DNA from: Anaerolineae bacterium
Lineage (GTDB): Bacteria > Chloroflexota > Anaerolineae > JAAYZQ01
Direction: 5' to 3'
Assembly (NCBI GenBank): GCA_016926595.1
Contig: JAFGOG010000398.1
Coordinates: 1-20,056 of the forward strand
DNA length: 20,056 nucleotides
The notes beneath the pieces were generated by a model, which had not been told where the DNA came from, ran no database searches, and saw only the letters and a program-made list of their open reading frames with translations. Position 1 is the stretch's first letter. Each line of letters begins with the position of its first letter. Position numbers and translations under genes: made by a program. This document shows positions 1-6,901 of the stretch, one piece after another.

Positions 1-938
1 CGCCACTCTGCGTTGCGCGCCAACTCCTGCGCCAACCGGGTTTTGCCCACCCCGGCCTCTCCGAAAACCAGGGCCAGCCCGCCTTGCCTCCGTGCCGCGG
101 CCTCCACCTGGCGCAGCAACTCGGCCAGCTCTGCCTGGCGGCCCACCAGCGGAAGCCGGTCGGGCCGCTCCAGCAGGGACGTGGTCCGTGAGCGAGCGGC
201 CGAGGGCAGCACGGGCGGCTTTGCTGGATCGCGCTGGGCCACGATCTGGGCTGCCAGAGCCTCCGTTTCAGGCGACAGCTCAGCGCCCAGCTCGTCGGCC
301 AAGACCTGCCGGCAGACTTTGAGCTGCTTCAGCGCTTCGGCGTCTCGACCCAACAGATGGCAGAGGCGCATCACTTCACAGTGGGCCTCTTCACGCCAGG
401 GATCCTCTGCCACTAGCCGGCGGGCATAAAGCAGCGCGCGCTCGTGCTCACCCCGGCCTTTAGAGCCCTCTACCAGCTTTCCGAGTATCGCCAACAATAT
501 TTCCCGCAACCGTTCCCGTTCGACCAGCGCCCAATCGTCATAGTAGCCGTCCAGGAACTCGCCCCGGTACAATTCAGCAGCAAGCACCAGGTCCTGCCGC
601 TTGCTGCTCGCCGCCCGCTGTTCGAACTCGGCTACGTCGAGCCACAGCGGCAGACCGGGGTCGATCCAAACAGCATCGCCTTCGGTAAGCAAGACCGGGT
701 AAGGGTCGAGGGCTTGGCGGATCTGCCACAACGCCTGACTGAGGCGACGGCGAGCAGTAGCGTCGGGCAGCTCGGGCCAGAAGATGCCGGCCAGCAGGTC
801 GCGGGTATGGGGCCGGTCACGGTAGGTAAGCAAGTAGGCAAAGACAGATCGGGCCACCGCGCTGGGGATAGACGCCCTTGCCGCGTCACCCCAGGCCAGC
901 GTGAATCCGCCAAGCATACCGATATGGAGGACTGACAT
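1..938 (-). CDS. SARP/BTAD-type transcriptional regulator with ATPase domain (C-terminus cut by window edge)
   Basis: The minus frame is open from an ATG at 936-938 to the window edge, giving 312 residues without a stop. The start MSVLHIGMLGGFTL is typical of the OmpR-like winged-helix domain of SARP regulators (about residues 1-95). A bacterial transcriptional activation (BTAD) domain of helical repeats follows at about 96-245, including LYRGEFLDGYYDDWALVERERLR-like sequence. An AAA/NACHT-type ATPase then begins with a clear Walker A, GEAGVGKTRLAQEL, near the edge. Family members are cytoplasmic DNA-binding activators, often about 1000 residues with C-terminal TPR or LuxR parts, so most of this gene probably lies outside. 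A GCGGAG sequence sits about 8 bases upstream of the ATG. It diverges from the adenylate cyclase gene; its target is unknown. Family assignment is confident; function is not. Confidence 0.9.
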   Translation of the reverse strand, partial: MSVLHIGMLGGFTLAWGDAARASIPSAVARSVFAYLLTYRDRPHTRDLLAGIFWPELPDATARRRLSQALWQIRQALDPYPVLLTEGDAVWIDPGLPLWLDVAEFEQRAASSKRQDLVLAAELYRGEFLDGYYDDWALVERERLREILLAILGKLVEGSKGRGEHERALLYARRLVAEDPWREEAHCEVMRLCHLLGRDAEALKQLKVCRQVLADELGAELSPETEALAAQIVAQRDPAKPPVLPSAARSRTTSLLERPDRLPLVGRQAELAELLRQVEAAARRQGGLALVFGEAGVGKTRLAQELARNAEW

Positions 939-1015
939 GCAGATGCTCCGCAGTCTAGACCCGACACGCCCCTCGTTTCGTTGACATCGATGCAGCGCGT
1001 TCTGCTGCCGCGGCA

Positions 1016-1044
1016 AGTATACCATTTTTCGATCAACGGGGCAA
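1016..1044 (-). promoter_or_regulatory. Sigma-70-type promoter for the SARP regulator
   Basis: Read on the minus strand, TTGCCC (1039-1044) and TATACT (1016-1021) are separated by exactly 17 bases. Transcription would start near 1009 and leave a leader of about 70 bases before the ATG at 938. The -10 box is one base off consensus and the -35 matches four of six. Predicted from sequence only. Confidence 0.55.
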
Positions 1045-1104
1045 ACAGTGAATGGAGCAGATGGATGGCTTTAGATCCAGAGCCCAAGCTGGTAGTCCTA
1101 TGGG

Positions 1105-1133
1105 TTGCATTGCGCCGGGAAGAATGCTATACT
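1105..1133 (+). promoter_or_regulatory. Sigma-70-type promoter for the adenylate cyclase gene
   Basis: TTGCAT (1105-1110) and TATACT (1128-1133) are spaced by 17 bases. The start point would be near 1140, giving a leader of about 130 bases before the ATG at 1271. The leader holds no stem-loop I would call a riboswitch. The promoter lies inside the longest open frame upstream of the cyclase, which supports using the later start codon. Confidence 0.55.
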
Positions 1134-1270
1134 TTCCGCAACGGCGCGCAGGCAAATGCTGTGCCTCGGCGTCCTGCACAGCATACTGGCTGTTTGCCAC
1201 GCTCGACTGGGCCCTGCCAGGAGCCCCAGCCAGCCCAGAGCTGAAATCCGGGATATCCAGGAGGAACGAC

Positions 1271-2839
1271 ATGAAGGGAGATCGCCATCGACACGTCAGC
1301 CGGCGGATCAATCTGATCAACCTCGGAGCCAATCTGTGTGGCGCAGTGCTAATCATCATTTACTTTGGCCTACAAGCCGACCCTCTGCAAAGCGGCAAGG
1401 TCACTCCGGGGTGGTATCTGCCTGCTTTCATTGCAGGATTCGTCGCCGTGTTTTTGCTGGGCGGATGGCTGATGGGCCGGATTCTGGACCCTGTGGACGC
1501 CTGGCACAAGCGAGCCACATCCGGCGGCGAGGTAGAATCGCCGCCCTTGTCGATCCGCCGCCGGGCGTTGGCCTATCCGACGATCATGGCCGGCATCTCG
1601 CTGTCCATGTTTGTGTTAGCCGGCATCTATTTCACCTTGCTCGAGGTCCTCTCCTCCGCAGGGCAGCAGGTCCATTGGAGCGACTTTGCCCACCTCTTCC
1701 TCGGCCTCGGAGGTATCGCCGGAATGTGCACCGCTTCGATCGTTCTCTTTGCCGCCGAGCGGGTGTGGCAACCCGAGATCTCCCTTTTTTTCCCCGACGG
1801 CGCACTGAGTGAGGTGCCTGCTTTTCGCCTGACAGTGCGCCGGCGGCTGCTCATCCTGTTCGTGATGGTCACGATCCCGCTTCTGGTCTTGGCCCTCATC
1901 TCCTACAGTTATGCTGCCAAGATCGCTGGCTCGGATCAGCCTGAAGCGTTTTTGCCGGTGTTACGAAACCTGGAGCTGTACTTGGTTGGCATCGGATTGT
2001 TGATGGCAGTCTCCCTGGCCCTGACCTTGGGCGCCTCCCTGGTCAGGCCACTGGAGACCTTTAGCCGGAAAATGGATGCGGTGCGCGCGGGAGACGTAGA
2101 AGAAAGGATGGATGTCACCTCGAATGACGAGTTGGGCGCGTTGGCCGAAGGATTCAACGCCATGGTGGACGGCCTGCAACGCGAAGATGTGATCCGCCGC
2201 CTGTTCGGCCACTATGTATCGCCTCAAGTGGCCGAACATGCCATCGAGCACGGAGCCGACCTGGCTGGCGGCGAGTATTGCGAGGCCACAGTCATGTTCA
2301 CCGACATCCGGGACTTTACAGCCTTGACCGAGCAGATGAAACCAGAGGCGCTGATCGCTCTGCTGAACCGCTACTTCTCCACAATTTCCGCTGTCGTGGT
2401 CGAGCACGGCGGATTGGTGACACGCCTGGGGGGCGACAGCCTGCTGGCCGTGTTCGGCACGCCTCTTAATCCTGCTCAAGATCATCCCCACCGGGCAGTG
2501 CAGGCTGCCTGGGGACTGATACCTGCCCTGGCAGCTTTTAACCAGGCCCAGATACGCCACAAGGAACCGACGTTGCGCATCGGCGTAGGGGTAGCCACCG
2601 GGCCGGTGTTGGCCGGCAACGTGGGCAGCAAGGAGCGGCTGGAGTACACTGTCCTGGGCGACGCAGTCAATCTGGCCAGCCGCCTGGAAGCCATGACCAA
2701 AGAAGTGGACGCCAGAATCTTGCTCAGCGCCGAGACCGCCCAGGCCGTCGAGTCGTGGGCGCCGCTGCAACCCATTGGCCAGGTGACAGTGCGTGGTAAA
2801 CAACAGCCAGTGCAGGTCTATGCCCTGCACCAGGCATAA
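1271..2839 (+). CDS. Membrane-bound class III adenylate/guanylate cyclase with HAMP domain
   Basis: The protein has 522 residues. Six hydrophobic segments lie at about residues 12-33, 48-70, 101-125, 137-162, 191-215 and 234-257. A HAMP linker (about 258-310, with the VRPLETFSRKMDAV start) and a catalytic cyclase domain (about 333-500) follow. Visible catalytic residues are the two metal aspartates D345 (FTDIRDFT) and D389 (GGDSLLAVFG), D464 for base recognition, and N467 and R471 of the transition-state motif (VNLASRLE). The lysine usually seen before GD, which contacts adenine, is an arginine (R385). The open frame extends back to 1052, but ATG 1271 is preceded by AGGAGG 6 bases away and lies downstream of a promoter, so I use it. 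Related proteins make cAMP from ATP; the changed base-contact residue leaves the nucleotide uncertain. Confidence 0.9.
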   Translation: MKGDRHRHVSRRINLINLGANLCGAVLIIIYFGLQADPLQSGKVTPGWYLPAFIAGFVAVFLLGGWLMGRILDPVDAWHKRATSGGEVESPPLSIRRRALAYPTIMAGISLSMFVLAGIYFTLLEVLSSAGQQVHWSDFAHLFLGLGGIAGMCTASIVLFAAERVWQPEISLFFPDGALSEVPAFRLTVRRRLLILFVMVTIPLLVLALISYSYAAKIAGSDQPEAFLPVLRNLELYLVGIGLLMAVSLALTLGASLVRPLETFSRKMDAVRAGDVEERMDVTSNDELGALAEGFNAMVDGLQREDVIRRLFGHYVSPQVAEHAIEHGADLAGGEYCEATVMFTDIRDFTALTEQMKPEALIALLNRYFSTISAVVVEHGGLVTRLGGDSLLAVFGTPLNPAQDHPHRAVQAAWGLIPALAAFNQAQIRHKEPTLRIGVGVATGPVLAGNVGSKERLEYTVLGDAVNLASRLEAMTKEVDARILLSAETAQAVESWAPLQPIGQVTVRGKQQPVQVYALHQA

Positions 2840-2929
2840 GCCGCCCTACTAAACAGATTACCCTATCGTTGCCGTTGACGGACCAATGACGGACAAAGCA
2901 GGTGAACCGGCACTTTATCGAGGAGACAA

Positions 2930-2950
2930 GGCTCTGCACCGTGCAGAGCC
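2930..2950. terminator. Near-perfect palindrome between convergent genes, possible bidirectional terminator
   Basis: GGCTCTGCAC and GTGCAGAGCC flank a single C. As RNA this gives an 8-bp stem with a 5-base loop on either strand. It lies in the 271-bp gap between the 3' ends of the cyclase and beta-subunit genes, where a terminator is expected. Neither side has a run of T, so a factor-independent terminator is not certain. A dimeric protein site is the alternative. Confidence 0.45.
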
Positions 2951-3110
2951 AAGAGGGTTGCGCTGATTAGCCAGTCAGTGCGTGTCTGGGCCCAGTGGGA
3001 GCACATTTGGGTATTGTGACGATGCGCCAGCCTTCAGGCTAGCTCGTGAAAGCAGACCTGCGCACCGCCGATGGATGGCGGATAGGCAGAGATTGTGTGC
3101 GAGAGGTTCA

Positions 3111-4238
3111 TCAGGCCAGGGCCAAGACCAGCGCGAGCAGCACCCCACCGGCCATGACGCTGCCCAACTGGCCAGCGGTGTTGGCGCCCATGGCGTGCAT
3201 CAGGATATAGTTGTCGAAATCCTCGTCCTGGGCCACCCGCGCCGCCAGCCGGCCAGCCATCGGAAAGGCGCTGATCCCCGCCGCGCCGATCAAGGGGTTT
3301 ATGGTCCGGCCGCTAAGGGCGCACATCAGCTTGCCAAAAAGAAGGCCAGCCACCGTGTCCAGCACAAAGGCAACCAGCCCCAACGCCAGGATGCTCAAGG
3401 TAGTCCAGTTCAGGAAGGCAGCCGCCCCCATCGTCGAGCCAATAGTCAATCCCAGGAACAGCGTCGCCGCGTTGATGATCTCGTTCTGCGCTGCCCTGCT
3501 CAAACGGTCCACCACCCCACTCTCGCGCAACAGGTTGCCCAACATCAACATACTGATTAACGGCGTGGCGTCGGGTACCAGCAGACCGGCGATGAGGGTG
3601 ATGACCACCGGAAAGGCGACCAGCACCCGGCGGTCGACGGGCCGAGGAGTATAGGCCATGCGAACGCGGCGCTCGGCATTGGTCGTCAGCAGCTTCATCA
3701 GCGGCGGCTGTATGATCGGAATCAGGCTCATGTAGGAGTAGGCCGCCACAGCAATCGGCGCCAGCAGCTCAGGCGCCAGCTTGGTGGCGACAAAGATCGA
3801 GGTCGGTCCGTCGATCGCCCCGATGACTCCAATCGACGCGGCCTCGTTTAGGGGAAAACCGAGCAAGGTCGCCAGCAGCAGCGTGCCAAAGATGCCGAAC
3901 TGGCCGGCCGCGCCCAGCAGGGCCATCTTGGGCTGGGCCAGCAGCGGGCTAAAGTCGATCATTGCCCCAACGCCGATAAATATCAGCAGCGGGAACAACT
4001 CGGTGCTGATGCCAGCCCGGTACAGCACCCCAAACAGGCCGTTGGGCTCTGACATGCCGGTCAAAGGGATATTGGCCACGATACAGCCAAAGCCGATCGG
4101 CAGGAGAAGCACCGGTTCGTACTCTTTGGCGACGGCCAGCACGATGAGGATGGCGCCAACCGCGATCATGACCGCGTTGCCGGCGGTAAAGTTGGTCAGA
4201 CCTTTGGATAGCTCGGCCAGCAAATGGGACAGGTCCAT
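3111..4238 (-). CDS. mmdB: Sodium-translocating acyl-CoA decarboxylase, beta subunit (integral membrane)
   Basis: The 375-residue, highly hydrophobic protein is close to the usual beta-subunit length of the OadB/GcdB/MmdB family. Recognisable family stretches are the ISTELFPLLIFIGVGAMIDFSPL segment near the first third, IGAIDGPTSIFVATKLAP (D143 corresponds to the essential aspartate of OadB), AAYSYMSLIPIIQPP, and GANTAGQLGS near the C-terminus. In this family the beta subunit decarboxylates carboxybiotin in the membrane and exports about two Na+ per turnover. Its ATG directly follows the stop codon of the biotin carrier gene with no gap, so translation is probably coupled. It is last in the operon. 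Sequence alone does not tell oxaloacetate, methylmalonyl-CoA, malonyl-CoA and glutaconyl-CoA pumps apart; the linked alpha subunit indicates an acyl-CoA substrate. Confidence 0.93.
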   Translation of the reverse strand: MDLSHLLAELSKGLTNFTAGNAVMIAVGAILIVLAVAKEYEPVLLLPIGFGCIVANIPLTGMSEPNGLFGVLYRAGISTELFPLLIFIGVGAMIDFSPLLAQPKMALLGAAGQFGIFGTLLLATLLGFPLNEAASIGVIGAIDGPTSIFVATKLAPELLAPIAVAAYSYMSLIPIIQPPLMKLLTTNAERRVRMAYTPRPVDRRVLVAFPVVITLIAGLLVPDATPLISMLMLGNLLRESGVVDRLSRAAQNEIINAATLFLGLTIGSTMGAAAFLNWTTLSILALGLVAFVLDTVAGLLFGKLMCALSGRTINPLIGAAGISAFPMAGRLAARVAQDEDFDNYILMHAMGANTAGQLGSVMAGGVLLALVLALA

Positions 4239-4721
4239 TTAGGGCGCAAACTCCAACAGCAGCTCCTGGTGCTTGACGTGTTGGCCGACCGTCACGTGCA
4301 CCTCGGCGATCTCCCCGGCGCGCGTGGCCCGGATTGCGTTGCGCATCTTCATCGCTTCGAGCACACACAACTGGTCACCGATCTGCACCTTGGCGTCGGG
4401 CCTGACGGCAATGGCGACGATGACGCCGGGGATTGGCGCTCGAACTTCAAGCGCCTTGTCACCACCTAAAGCTGGAGTGGTGCCGGGCGCACTGCGGGGA
4501 ATGGGCGCGCTTACGGGCGCATCTACAACCTCCGGCCTGCTGGCGGCTGGTGTGCTGGCGGGCAGACTGCTGGACATCTCAGCCGCTCCTGGCCAGACCT
4601 CAAAGCGCTGGCCGTCGACCGTCGCCACGATGGGACGGGCATCCAGGTCACCCACTTCAACCTCAAAGACCTGGCCCTCGATTTGCACCCTTGTCTTGAA
4701 GGGAATCTTGGTCAATTTCAT
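4239..4721 (-). CDS. mmdC: Biotin carboxyl carrier subunit of the sodium-pumping decarboxylase
   Basis: The 160-residue protein has a structured start (MKLTKIPFKTRVQIEG), an Ala/Pro-rich flexible linker at about 45-88, and a C-terminal biotinyl domain at about 92-160. The biotinylation motif LEAMKMR places biotin on K125. The carrier moves carboxybiotin from the alpha subunit to the membrane beta subunit. I chose ATG 4719-4721, preceded by GAGGT about 8 bases away, rather than the longer open frame to 5000, whose extra residues are shadow sequence from the neighbouring gene. The ATG overlaps the upstream stop by four bases (ATGA), and its own stop abuts the beta-subunit ATG, which implies coupled, stoichiometric translation. 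Confidence 0.92.
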   Translation of the reverse strand: MKLTKIPFKTRVQIEGQVFEVEVGDLDARPIVATVDGQRFEVWPGAAEMSSSLPASTPAASRPEVVDAPVSAPIPRSAPGTTPALGGDKALEVRAPIPGVIVAIAVRPDAKVQIGDQLCVLEAMKMRNAIRATRAGEIAEVHVTVGQHVKHQELLLEFAP

Positions 4722-5077
4722 CGAGATGGACCTCGCGGAAAGATGCGCAGGCTCTTGGCGCGCTGCACCACCTGCCAGGCGCTGGCCTGGGCCATAGGCG
4801 ATGCAGGACCAGCAAGCGGCTGTGCCGCACCGCTTTGCTGCGCTAGAGCGACAGCCACGGCGGCGGCTGCCGCGCGCCGCCTGCGGAGCTCCCCTTCGGG
4901 GGACACGTTTTCCTGTAGCCCACCCTGCCGGAGATCCCCTTCTGGAGTCTGCTCGGAGCCGGGCTTGATAAGGCGAACCAGAACCGCCATAATCAGCCAA
5001 AACAGAATGATCGAGCCGAACACCAGGCCCATGCCGATGGCGGTGATCTGAAGAGCGAGCAGCAGGTTGTCTATCAC
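4718..5077 (-). CDS. Small membrane-anchor subunit (OadG/MmdD-like) of the decarboxylase
   Basis: The 119-residue protein starts at a GTG (5075-5077). One transmembrane helix lies at about residues 8-37 (ALQITAIGMGLVFGSIILFW and onward), followed by a basic RLIK stop-transfer and a low-complexity Arg/Ala/Gln-rich tail. This layout, with MGLVF near the N-terminus, is typical of OadG gamma and MmdD delta subunits, which hold the alpha subunit on the membrane. The GTG lies 13 bases after the alpha-subunit stop, behind a GACAGGG sequence. The upstream open frame to 5203 overlaps the alpha gene and is not used. The gene overlaps the biotin carrier gene by four bases. These subunits diverge fast, so the call depends on topology and on gene order. 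Confidence 0.8.
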   Translation of the reverse strand: MIDNLLLALQITAIGMGLVFGSIILFWLIMAVLVRLIKPGSEQTPEGDLRQGGLQENVSPEGELRRRRAAAAAVAVALAQQSGAAQPLAGPASPMAQASAWQVVQRAKSLRIFPRGPSR

Positions 5078-5090
5078 GGTCTGACCCTGT

Positions 5091-6719
5091 CTACAGCGGC
5101 ACGTTGCCGTGCTTGCGCGCCGGCGCCGTCGAATACTTGTTGCGCAGAGCAGCCAGTGCAGCGATGACCTTGTCCCTCGTCTCCCGCGGTTCGATGATGT
5201 CATCGATATAGCCGGCGTACGCCGCCTGATAAGGGTTGTTAAACCGCTGCCGATAGCCCTCCACCAGGCGCTGGCGCTCAGCCGCCCGCTCCGCGTCGGG
5301 GACTGCCTCGATCTCTTTCCTGAACAGGATGTCGACTGCCCCTTCGGCGCCCATCACCGCGATCTCGGCGCTCGGCCAGGCATAGCTCACGTCGGTCCCC
5401 AGGTACTTGCTGCTCATCACAATGTAGGCGCCGCCGTACGACTTGCGTGTGGTGATGCCGATCTTGGGCACGGTCGCCTCGGAATAGGCGTACACAATCT
5501 TGGCCCCGTGGCGGATGATACCCCGATGCTCCTGGTCAATTCCCGGCAGAAAACCAGGAGAATCGATAAAGGTAACCAGAGGGATATTGAAACAGTCGCA
5601 CATCCGCACAAAACGGGCGATCTTGTCCGACGCGTCGATGTCGATCACGCCAGCCATGACGCTCGGCTCCTGGGCCACCAGGCCGACGGTGTGACCGCCG
5701 ATACGGGCCAGGGCGACGATCGCATTGCGCGCCCAGGCAGACTGTAACTCCAGGAACTCGCCCCTGTCGACGATGTGAGCCAGTACCTCGTGCATGTCAT
5801 AAGCCACAGACGGATCGATCGGGACGATGGCATTAAGCTCATCACCCGAAGGGACGCATGACGGGTCGTCGCCGCACGGTACGTAGGACGGGTTGTCGAC
5901 GTTGTTTGAGGGCAGGTAGCCGAGCAGACGCCGGCACAGGGCCAGCGCTTCTGGTTCGGTCCTGCACGCCAGGTGGGCCGTGCCGCTGATGGCCATGTGC
6001 ACGGCAGCGCCGCCCAGGCTTTCCTGATCGATCACCTCGCCGGTCACCGACTTGATCACCTCCGGTCCGGTGATGAACATGAACGACTGCTTTTCGACCA
6101 TGATGATCAGATCGGTCAAGGCCGGGCAATACGACGCGCCGCCAGCGCACGGGCCGAGCATAATGCTGATCTGGGGGACAACGCCCGAGTATTGCGAATT
6201 GCGCTTGAATATCTCGGCATAACCGCCCAGGCTCCTGACTCCCTCTTGGATCCGGGCCCCGCCGGAATCGATCAGACCCACGATCGGCGCGCCGTTGTGC
6301 ACGGCTAGGTCCATCACCCGGCAGATCTTGCGGCTCTGCATCTCACTCAGAGTGCCGCCCAAGATGGTGAAATCCTGGGCGTAAAAATACACCGTCCGGC
6401 CGTCGATCTGGCCATAACCGGTGATCACCCCGTCACCCAAGTATTTCTCAGTCACGAGATCTAGCGAGGCCGCATCCGGATCGGGTGAGGGCTGCGCTTG
6501 CGACAGTCCCTCAGGGGGAAGAGGGTCATCGTGACCAATAGTAAAAGGCTCAAGCTCGTTAAATGTGCCAGCGTCGAGCAGCAGATCGAGGCGCTCACGG
6601 GCGGTCAGCTTGCCCTTGGCGTGCTGCCTAGCGATCCGTTGCGCCCCACCTCCCTGGCGGACCCTGGCGCGCAGGGCCCGCAGTTGCTGTATACGAGGAT
6701 CGTTCCCCGCGTCTTCCAT
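5091..6719 (-). CDS. mmdA: Carboxyltransferase alpha subunit, methylmalonyl-CoA decarboxylase / PccB type
   Basis: The 542-residue protein carries both crotonase-fold halves of acyl-CoA carboxyltransferases. Family motifs are KLTARERLDLLLD (about 37-49), QDFTILGGTLSE (115-126), the first oxyanion loop SGGARIQEG (152-160), CAGGASYCPALTD (191-203), and the second CoA/biotin-site region IDSPGFLPG (385-393) and SYGGAYIVMSSKYLGTD (427-443). With a biotin carrier and Na+-pump subunits in the same operon it should transfer CO2 from a malonyl-CoA-type substrate to biotin: methylmalonyl-CoA by closest family, malonyl-CoA possible. ATG 6717-6719 has GAGGAA upstream. Two oddities: about 17 extra residues near 64-84 rich in Pro/Gln/Ser, and a 9-residue imperfect tandem repeat at 276-293. 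Confidence 0.92.
   Translation of the reverse strand: MEDAGNDPRIQQLRALRARVRQGGGAQRIARQHAKGKLTARERLDLLLDAGTFNELEPFTIGHDDPLPPEGLSQAQPSPDPDAASLDLVTEKYLGDGVITGYGQIDGRTVYFYAQDFTILGGTLSEMQSRKICRVMDLAVHNGAPIVGLIDSGGARIQEGVRSLGGYAEIFKRNSQYSGVVPQISIMLGPCAGGASYCPALTDLIIMVEKQSFMFITGPEVIKSVTGEVIDQESLGGAAVHMAISGTAHLACRTEPEALALCRRLLGYLPSNNVDNPSYVPCGDDPSCVPSGDELNAIVPIDPSVAYDMHEVLAHIVDRGEFLELQSAWARNAIVALARIGGHTVGLVAQEPSVMAGVIDIDASDKIARFVRMCDCFNIPLVTFIDSPGFLPGIDQEHRGIIRHGAKIVYAYSEATVPKIGITTRKSYGGAYIVMSSKYLGTDVSYAWPSAEIAVMGAEGAVDILFRKEIEAVPDAERAAERQRLVEGYRQRFNNPYQAAYAGYIDDIIEPRETRDKVIAALAALRNKYSTAPARKHGNVPL
5841..5894. repeat. Imperfect 27-bp tandem duplication inside mmdA
   Basis: Two adjacent 27-base units match at 18 of 27 positions and encode NPSYVPCGD and DPSCVPSGD (residues 276-284 and 285-293). 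The segment falls in a surface linker between the two halves of the carboxyltransferase. The family often has a charged loop of similar length here, so the duplication may be old and tolerated. Confidence 0.5.
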
Positions 6720-6738
6720 TTCATTCCTCTGAATCCGG

Positions 6739-6783
6739 ATTATAAAGGCGGCTCAGTATATACCCAACTGGGTGACAACGCAA
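6739..6783 (-). promoter_or_regulatory. Promoter region of the decarboxylase operon (mmdA)
   Basis: On the minus strand, TTGCGT (6778-6783) and TATACT (6755-6760) are spaced by 17 bases, giving a leader of about 28 bases before the ATG at 6719. A second reading uses TTGGGT (6762-6767) and TATAAT (6739-6744), also with 17 bases, but its leader would be only about 12 bases. I favour the first because the same TATACT/17-bp layout appears at the other promoters here. Confidence 0.5.
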
Positions 6784-6831
6784 GTCAACCAGGCAAGATA
6801 GGTACTGCCAGCCTAGACAGACAAGTCATAA

Positions 6832-6860
6832 TTGACATTGATCGCAGCCTGTGGTATACT
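6832..6860 (+). promoter_or_regulatory. Strong sigma-70 promoter for the fdrA-to-permease operon
   Basis: A consensus -35 TTGACA (6832-6837), a 17-base spacer and TATACT (6855-6860) make this the best promoter in the window. The start would be near 6867, about 35 bases before the ATG at 6902. Its -35 box is about 50 bases from that of the divergent decarboxylase operon, close enough for one regulator to act on both. Confidence 0.8.
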
Positions 6861-6901
6861 GCCATGCCAGCGCAGTCTACCAAACTGTGGTGACGGTGAC
6901 C

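Noticed and set aside
1052..1270. Extended N-terminus of the adenylate cyclase
   Set aside because: The 73 extra residues contain the promoter sequence, have Cys/Ser-rich composition unlike the rest, and the AGGAGG before 1271 marks the start.
1961..2830. A 289-codon minus-strand open frame
   Set aside because: It is antisense to the cyclase catalytic domain and has no recognisable domain.
3065..3081. Small hairpin CCGCC...GGCGG downstream of the beta-subunit gene
   Set aside because: The stem has only five pairs and no T-run, too weak to call a terminator.
2982..3560. A plus-strand open frame in the convergent gap
   Set aside because: Most of it is antisense to the beta-subunit gene, and the translation is low-complexity Gln/Arg/His sequence.
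6851..6901. GTG at 6851 as the fdrA start
   Set aside because: It lies inside the -10 region of the predicted promoter and would not be transcribed; ATG 6902 fits the family N-terminus.
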